From Eggerthellaceae bacterium (lineage in GTDB: Bacteria; Actinomycetota; Coriobacteriia; Coriobacteriales; Eggerthellaceae), in NCBI GenBank assembly GCA_900754955.1, contig CAAEEV010000077.1, forward strand, positions 1 to 7,710: 7,710 bases of DNA. The letters are read 5' to 3'. The position numbers and the translations under genes were made by a program. Of the stretch, positions 4,644-7,710 are shown one piece after another; the first letter of the stretch is position 1, and every line of letters begins with the position of its first letter. The notes below the pieces were generated by a model. It searched no databases. It was not told the DNA's origin and saw nothing but the letters and a program-made list of their open reading frames with translations.

Positions 4644-6005
4644 ATGCTTGAACGAAAAGCGTATGAAAAGTTAAAAGCGTGGAAGCAGTCGAGCCAGGGA
4701 AAGACCGCGCTGCTTATCGAAGGAGCTCGTCGTGTGGGGAAGAGCACTCTCGTACGCGAATTCGGCGAGAATGAGTATCGCTCATGTCTTATCATCGATT
4801 TTTTTCAAGCATCGGATGAAGTTCGCAGTTATTTCGAGGACTACCGCGACAACTTAGACACGCTTTTTCTTTACCTCTCTGCCTACTATCGGACCGACTT
4901 GTTCGAGCGCAACACGCTCATCGTGTTTGACGAAATACAGATGTTTCCGCTCGCTCGTGGGCTCATCAAATATCTCGTTGCCGATGGACGCTATGACTAT
5001 ATCGAAACAGGATCCCTCCTGTCCATCAAGCAGAACATCGATGGCATCGTAATCCCCTCCGAAGAAGAGTCAATGGAACTCGACCCTCTCGATTTCGAAG
5101 AGTTCCTCTGGGGCATGGGAGAACGACAGCTCGCGACGCTCATTCGCACCCAATTCGAATCAGGAGCGCCTCTTCCCGACGGGCTTCACCGTCGTGCGAT
5201 GGGCCTGCTACGTGAGTACATGCTCGTAGGAGGCATGCCTGAGCCCCTGTCCCTCTACGTTGAACAACGCAAGTTTGCACCCGTCGATGCCGCGAAGCGT
5301 CGCATCCTTGAACTCTACCGCAACGATATCGCCCGCTTCGCGCGGGGTTATGAGTTCAAAGTGGTTTCCGTTCTCGACGGCATCCCTGGCCAACTATCAA
5401 AGCACGAGAAGCGCTTCATTCTCAGCTCGCTAGGGAAAGGCGCACGCATGCGCACATACGAGGAAGCGTTTTTCTGGCTGGGCGACGCGCGCATTGCCAA
5501 CATTTGCTACGCATGCGCCGACCCAAGCGTAGGCCTGTCTCTGAACGTGGAGCAATCGAGCTTCAAATGTTATCTCGCCGACACAGGGCTTTTGGTATCG
5601 CTCGCTTTTGCCGACAAGAGCGAAACGGAAGAGGGAGTATATCGCGCCGTGCTTCGTGGCGACATCGGTTTGAACGAAGGAATGCTTACAGAGAACGTCA
5701 TCGCGCAGATGCTGCACGCAAGCGGACACCGTCTCTTCTTTTACTCGCAAACGAAGAGCGGCGAAGGTGCTAAACGCATGGAGATCGATTTCCTCATTGT
5801 GCGCCCCTACGCCGACGCAGCAAACAAGCCACGTGTAAGCCCCATTGAAGTAAAGTCTCCTCGACAGTATGGAACCACGTCGCTCGACCGCTTCAAGGAA
5901 AAGTTCGGAAAAAAGATGGGCACTCAGTATGTGCTGCATCCTAAACAGATGAAGATAGAAGATGGCAGAATCTACCTTCCACTTTACATGGGCTTTTGCC
6001 TATAG
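4644..6005 (+). CDS. AAA_14 / DUF4143 family ATPase
   Basis: A 453-residue P-loop ATPase with the two-part AAA_14 plus DUF4143 layout; biological role not established for most members. The N-terminal ATPase has Walker A GARRVGKST (27-35), Walker B LIVFDEIQ (92-99) and a sensor-like TGS (122-124). Family landmarks follow: LVGGMPEP (194-201), YRNDIARFA (225-233) and CYLADTGLL (309-317). The C-terminal part has ENVIAQML (350-357), then EIDFLI (380-385) and IEVKSP (401-406). The D...EVK arrangement resembles a PD-(D/E)xK nuclease fold, but activity is unproven. No signal peptide or TM segment. GGGGAG (4633-4638) is five bases before the ATG, which fixes the start. Three phased direct repeats directly upstream suggest tight control or self-binding. 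The gene stands alone, is less GC-rich than ilvA and ridA in places, and may be horizontally acquired. Confidence 0.92.
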   Translation: MLERKAYEKLKAWKQSSQGKTALLIEGARRVGKSTLVREFGENEYRSCLIIDFFQASDEVRSYFEDYRDNLDTLFLYLSAYYRTDLFERNTLIVFDEIQMFPLARGLIKYLVADGRYDYIETGSLLSIKQNIDGIVIPSEEESMELDPLDFEEFLWGMGERQLATLIRTQFESGAPLPDGLHRRAMGLLREYMLVGGMPEPLSLYVEQRKFAPVDAAKRRILELYRNDIARFARGYEFKVVSVLDGIPGQLSKHEKRFILSSLGKGARMRTYEEAFFWLGDARIANICYACADPSVGLSLNVEQSSFKCYLADTGLLVSLAFADKSETEEGVYRAVLRGDIGLNEGMLTENVIAQMLHASGHRLFFYSQTKSGEGAKRMEIDFLIVRPYADAANKPRVSPIEVKSPRQYGTTSLDRFKEKFGKKMGTQYVLHPKQMKIEDGRIYLPLYMGFCL

Positions 6006-6054
6006 GACGACAAATGCGGCCGGGTTAGCAGCACACCCGCCCCTTACAGTGGCT

Positions 6055-6096
6055 AAAAGCTGCATTTTCACCCGAAAAACGTTTCGAAAAGCTGCA
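6055..6096. repeat. AAAAGCTGCA direct repeat after the ATPase gene
   Basis: AAAAGCTGCA occurs at 6055-6064 and 6087-6096, 32 bp apart. The first continues as TTTTC, giving a stretch loosely similar to the AAAGTTCTGCATTTCG iterons upstream of the ATPase. Similar spacing (32 against 33 bp) makes a diverged relative of that array possible but unproven. Confidence 0.4.
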
Positions 6097-6139
6097 ACTT
6101 GGCCTTTTATCAGTCGTTTTGCAACCCCTCCCAAACGCG

Positions 6140-6173
6140 AGCGGGGGCGGCACCTCGAGGTGCCGCCCCCGCT
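6140..6173. terminator. Perfect 34-bp GC palindrome between convergent genes
   Basis: Arms of 17 bp (6140-6156 and 6157-6173) are exactly complementary with no spacer, centred on CTCGAG. It lies between the ends of the plus-strand ATPase gene and the minus-strand membrane-protein gene, 23 bp from the latter's stop. A bidirectional transcription stop is the natural role. Neither side has a strong T-tract, though GTTTCC follows on the plus side. Confidence 0.65.
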
Positions 6174-6195
6174 GTTTCCGCTTAGGCGTTAGCCG

Positions 6196-6720
6196 CTAGG
6201 CGATGAGTGCCGCCAGGTCCTGTCGGCTGGCGAACGGGCGAACCTCGCCCGTGGCCACGGTCACCACTTCGCCTTCCCAGGTTCCGTTCTGGGAATCGGT
6301 GCTGCCCGCGCCGGCGTTCTGGTCGAACTTGCGCGTACGCACCACGTAGCGCCACTCGGGCTTCGCAGCGCCCTGCTGCTCGCCCGGGGCATCGGCACGC
6401 GCGAACCCGTACTCGAGGTTCGCGAGCGTCGCGGCGATGGCATCGACCGGCGAGCCGCCGTGCGTCGCGCGCACGCCCGCCTCGCTGTTGTACAGGCTGC
6501 CGTCGGCGGCCAGGTACACCGTGCGAACCTTCTCGCGGCGGGTGGCCTCAGCCTTCACCACCAGCACGATGCCGATCACGATCACAGCCCACCAGATGAT
6601 GCTGATCACCAGGTCGAGCGGGCTGTCAACGTTGTTGAACCCCAGCCAGTACCACAGCCCCAGCAGGAAGGCGGAAACGATCGCCAGAACAACGGCGATG
6701 ATGATGTTTGACTTCTTCAT
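6196..6720 (-). CDS. Hypothetical two-TM membrane protein
   Basis: A 174-residue protein I do not recognise. It begins MKKSN, followed by two hydrophobic segments (about 5-27 and 37-56) joined by a short acidic/polar loop FNNVDSPLD, then a soluble region of about 118 residues with KAEATRREKVR at the membrane exit. Positive charges at the N terminus and after TM2 predict both ends in the cytoplasm. The soluble part has no motif I can name. The ATG is supported by GGAAGGAGG (6727-6735 on the minus strand), six bases away and directly abutting the stop codon of the preceding surface-protein gene, leaving only 15 bases between the two genes. They are almost certainly co-transcribed and perhaps translationally coupled, so this may be an accessory to that surface protein (inference). 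Confidence 0.85.
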   Translation of the reverse strand: MKKSNIIIAVVLAIVSAFLLGLWYWLGFNNVDSPLDLVISIIWWAVIVIGIVLVVKAEATRREKVRTVYLAADGSLYNSEAGVRATHGGSPVDAIAATLANLEYGFARADAPGEQQGAAKPEWRYVVRTRKFDQNAGAGSTDSQNGTWEGEVVTVATGEVRPFASRQDLAALIA

Positions 6721-6735
6721 CGTGAGCCTCCTTCC

Positions 6736-7710
6736 TTACGCGTTGGTCGTGTTGTTGGCGTTGTTGCCGAGGACGTCGTCCTCGAAGCTCTGCAGCTGGC
6801 TGCCGAACGTGCGGCGGCGGATCGCCACGCCACCGAAGTAGATGGCGCTGACGATGAGGCCGATGATCATGAGCCAGTGGACCCAGCAGTCGACGTGGGC
6901 CTTGGCGCCGCTCGAAAGCGGGGTGCCCTCGTCGTCGATGGTCTCGGCGCCGGCGTTGGCCAGCGGAGTGGCGTCATCCTCGATGGCGGTGCCGTCGTCG
7001 GTCACCGCAGTCGGGGTGGCAGTGCCACCAGGCGTGGTGTCCGGCGTGGTGCCGTCAGGCGTGCCGCCACCCGGGTTGTCCCCGCCGCCCGGAGGCGTCA
7101 CGGGAGCAGCCGTGATGGTGAGCGTGCCAGGAAGCACGGTGAGGTAGTAGTTGGCGGCGATGAAGCCAGTATCCGCGTTGTCGGCCAGAGCGTAGTCACC
7201 CTGATACATGTTGTACACGCCGACCGCTTCGCCCACGTCGCGGACGAAGCCGCCCTGCCAGGCAGGCACTTCACCCTGGACGATCTGCGTCCGGTTCTGA
7301 TCCGTCACGTAGTGCGAGGTGTAGGTCGGGTCAGCCTCGCCCTCGTACTTCGATATGGCATCGATCTGGATAGTGATGGGAAGCGGGGTGATCTGGTACT
7401 CGCGAGTCACCGTGCCGCCGTAGTTGCCCTTGCCCGTGATGGTCACCGTGATGACGCCCGTCACGTTGGTGCGGTCGTCGGTGCTGTAGGTCACATCGTA
7501 GTTGCTCGGATCGATCACATTGCCCTCGGAGTCAGTTACCACGGGGGTCCACGTCTGGTCGGCGCCGTTGTACGGCACGTCGGACGGATAAGAAACCTCA
7601 ACAAGATCACTATTGATATTGATTACGGTCAGCGTCCAGGTGCCGGTGAACGCCACGTTGTTAGCGGGCATGGTGAACTGGCCGCCCTCGACGGTGGCGT
7701 TTTCGGTGGC
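6736..7710 (-). CDS. Large cell-surface protein, C-terminal part (Ig/MBG-like repeats, TM anchor)
   Basis: Partial gene: the frame stays open to the right window edge (324 residues visible), so the first in-window Met (7671) is not the start. The visible part begins with ATENATVEGGQFTMPANNV, typical of the end of a beta-rich repeat in Gram-positive surface proteins. An Ig-like/MBG-like stretch follows (YNGADQTWTP..., then ISKYEGEADPTYTSHYV through YYLTVLPGTLTIT). Next come a Pro/Gly/Thr-rich wall-spanning linker, an acidic segment with ATPLAN and EGTPLS, and a hydrophobic segment starting CWVHW and ending before RRR, leaving a cytoplasmic tail of about 24 residues rich in Asn. There is no LPxTG motif, so anchoring is by the membrane helix rather than a classical sortase. 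It is probably an adhesin or structural surface protein; ligand unknown. It is followed by the two-TM protein gene in the same operon. Confidence 0.9.
   Translation of the reverse strand, partial: ATENATVEGGQFTMPANNVAFTGTWTLTVININSDLVEVSYPSDVPYNGADQTWTPVVTDSEGNVIDPSNYDVTYSTDDRTNVTGVITVTITGKGNYGGTVTREYQITPLPITIQIDAISKYEGEADPTYTSHYVTDQNRTQIVQGEVPAWQGGFVRDVGEAVGVYNMYQGDYALADNADTGFIAANYYLTVLPGTLTITAAPVTPPGGGDNPGGGTPDGTTPDTTPGGTATPTAVTDDGTAIEDDATPLANAGAETIDDEGTPLSSGAKAHVDCWVHWLMIIGLIVSAIYFGGVAIRRRTFGSQLQSFEDDVLGNNANNTTNA

Noticed and set aside
6207..6841. Plus-strand frames opposite the two-TM membrane protein gene
   Set aside because: They are antisense to a gene with a strong Shine-Dalgarno and clear TM segments, and are Arg/Pro/Ser-rich without domain features.

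Overview
The window looks like chromosomal DNA of a high-GC Gram-positive gut bacterium, most likely a coriobacterium (Eggerthellaceae such as Eggerthella or Gordonibacter). This is inferred from the GC-rich core genes, the long GC-rich intergenic spacers, a surface protein ending in a CWVHW-type membrane anchor, and a consensus actinobacterial/firmicute parS. No ribosomal or taxonomic marker is present, so the placement is tentative.

Layout. Positions 1-656 hold no convincing gene. They contain a 204-bp palindromic element (280-483), a perfect 16-bp inverted repeat (504-537) and GTTAA-type palindromes leading into a Fic-family AMP-transferase with a C-terminal winged helix (657-1871, +). After this gene come further GTTAA palindromes and a second, 205-bp copy of the palindromic element (2061-2265). 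The fic gene is therefore nested between two sets of related inverted repeats. Next are threonine ammonia-lyase (2418-3635, -), a 450-bp intergenic region with a perfect parS site and a long-range hairpin, and the divergent RidA gene (4086-4472, +). IlvA and RidA are functional partners: IlvA releases reactive 2-aminocrotonate and RidA hydrolyses it.

Positions 4544-4631 carry three 19-bp direct repeats at exactly 33-bp period, ending 12 bp before the start of an AAA_14/DUF4143 ATPase (4644-6005, +). A perfect 34-bp GC palindrome (6140-6173) separates this gene from a convergent two-gene unit on the minus strand. That unit is a large cell-surface protein, only its C-terminal part in the window (6736-7710), followed by a small two-TM membrane protein of unknown function (6196-6720).

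The most notable items are (1) a repeated operator architecture, TGTTAAATT-N9-AATTTAACA, on both sides of a wHTH-bearing Fic gene; (2) the paired 45-bp-armed palindromic elements bracketing it; (3) the 33-bp-phased iterons abutting the DUF4143 ATPase; and (4) the consensus parS between ilvA and ridA.
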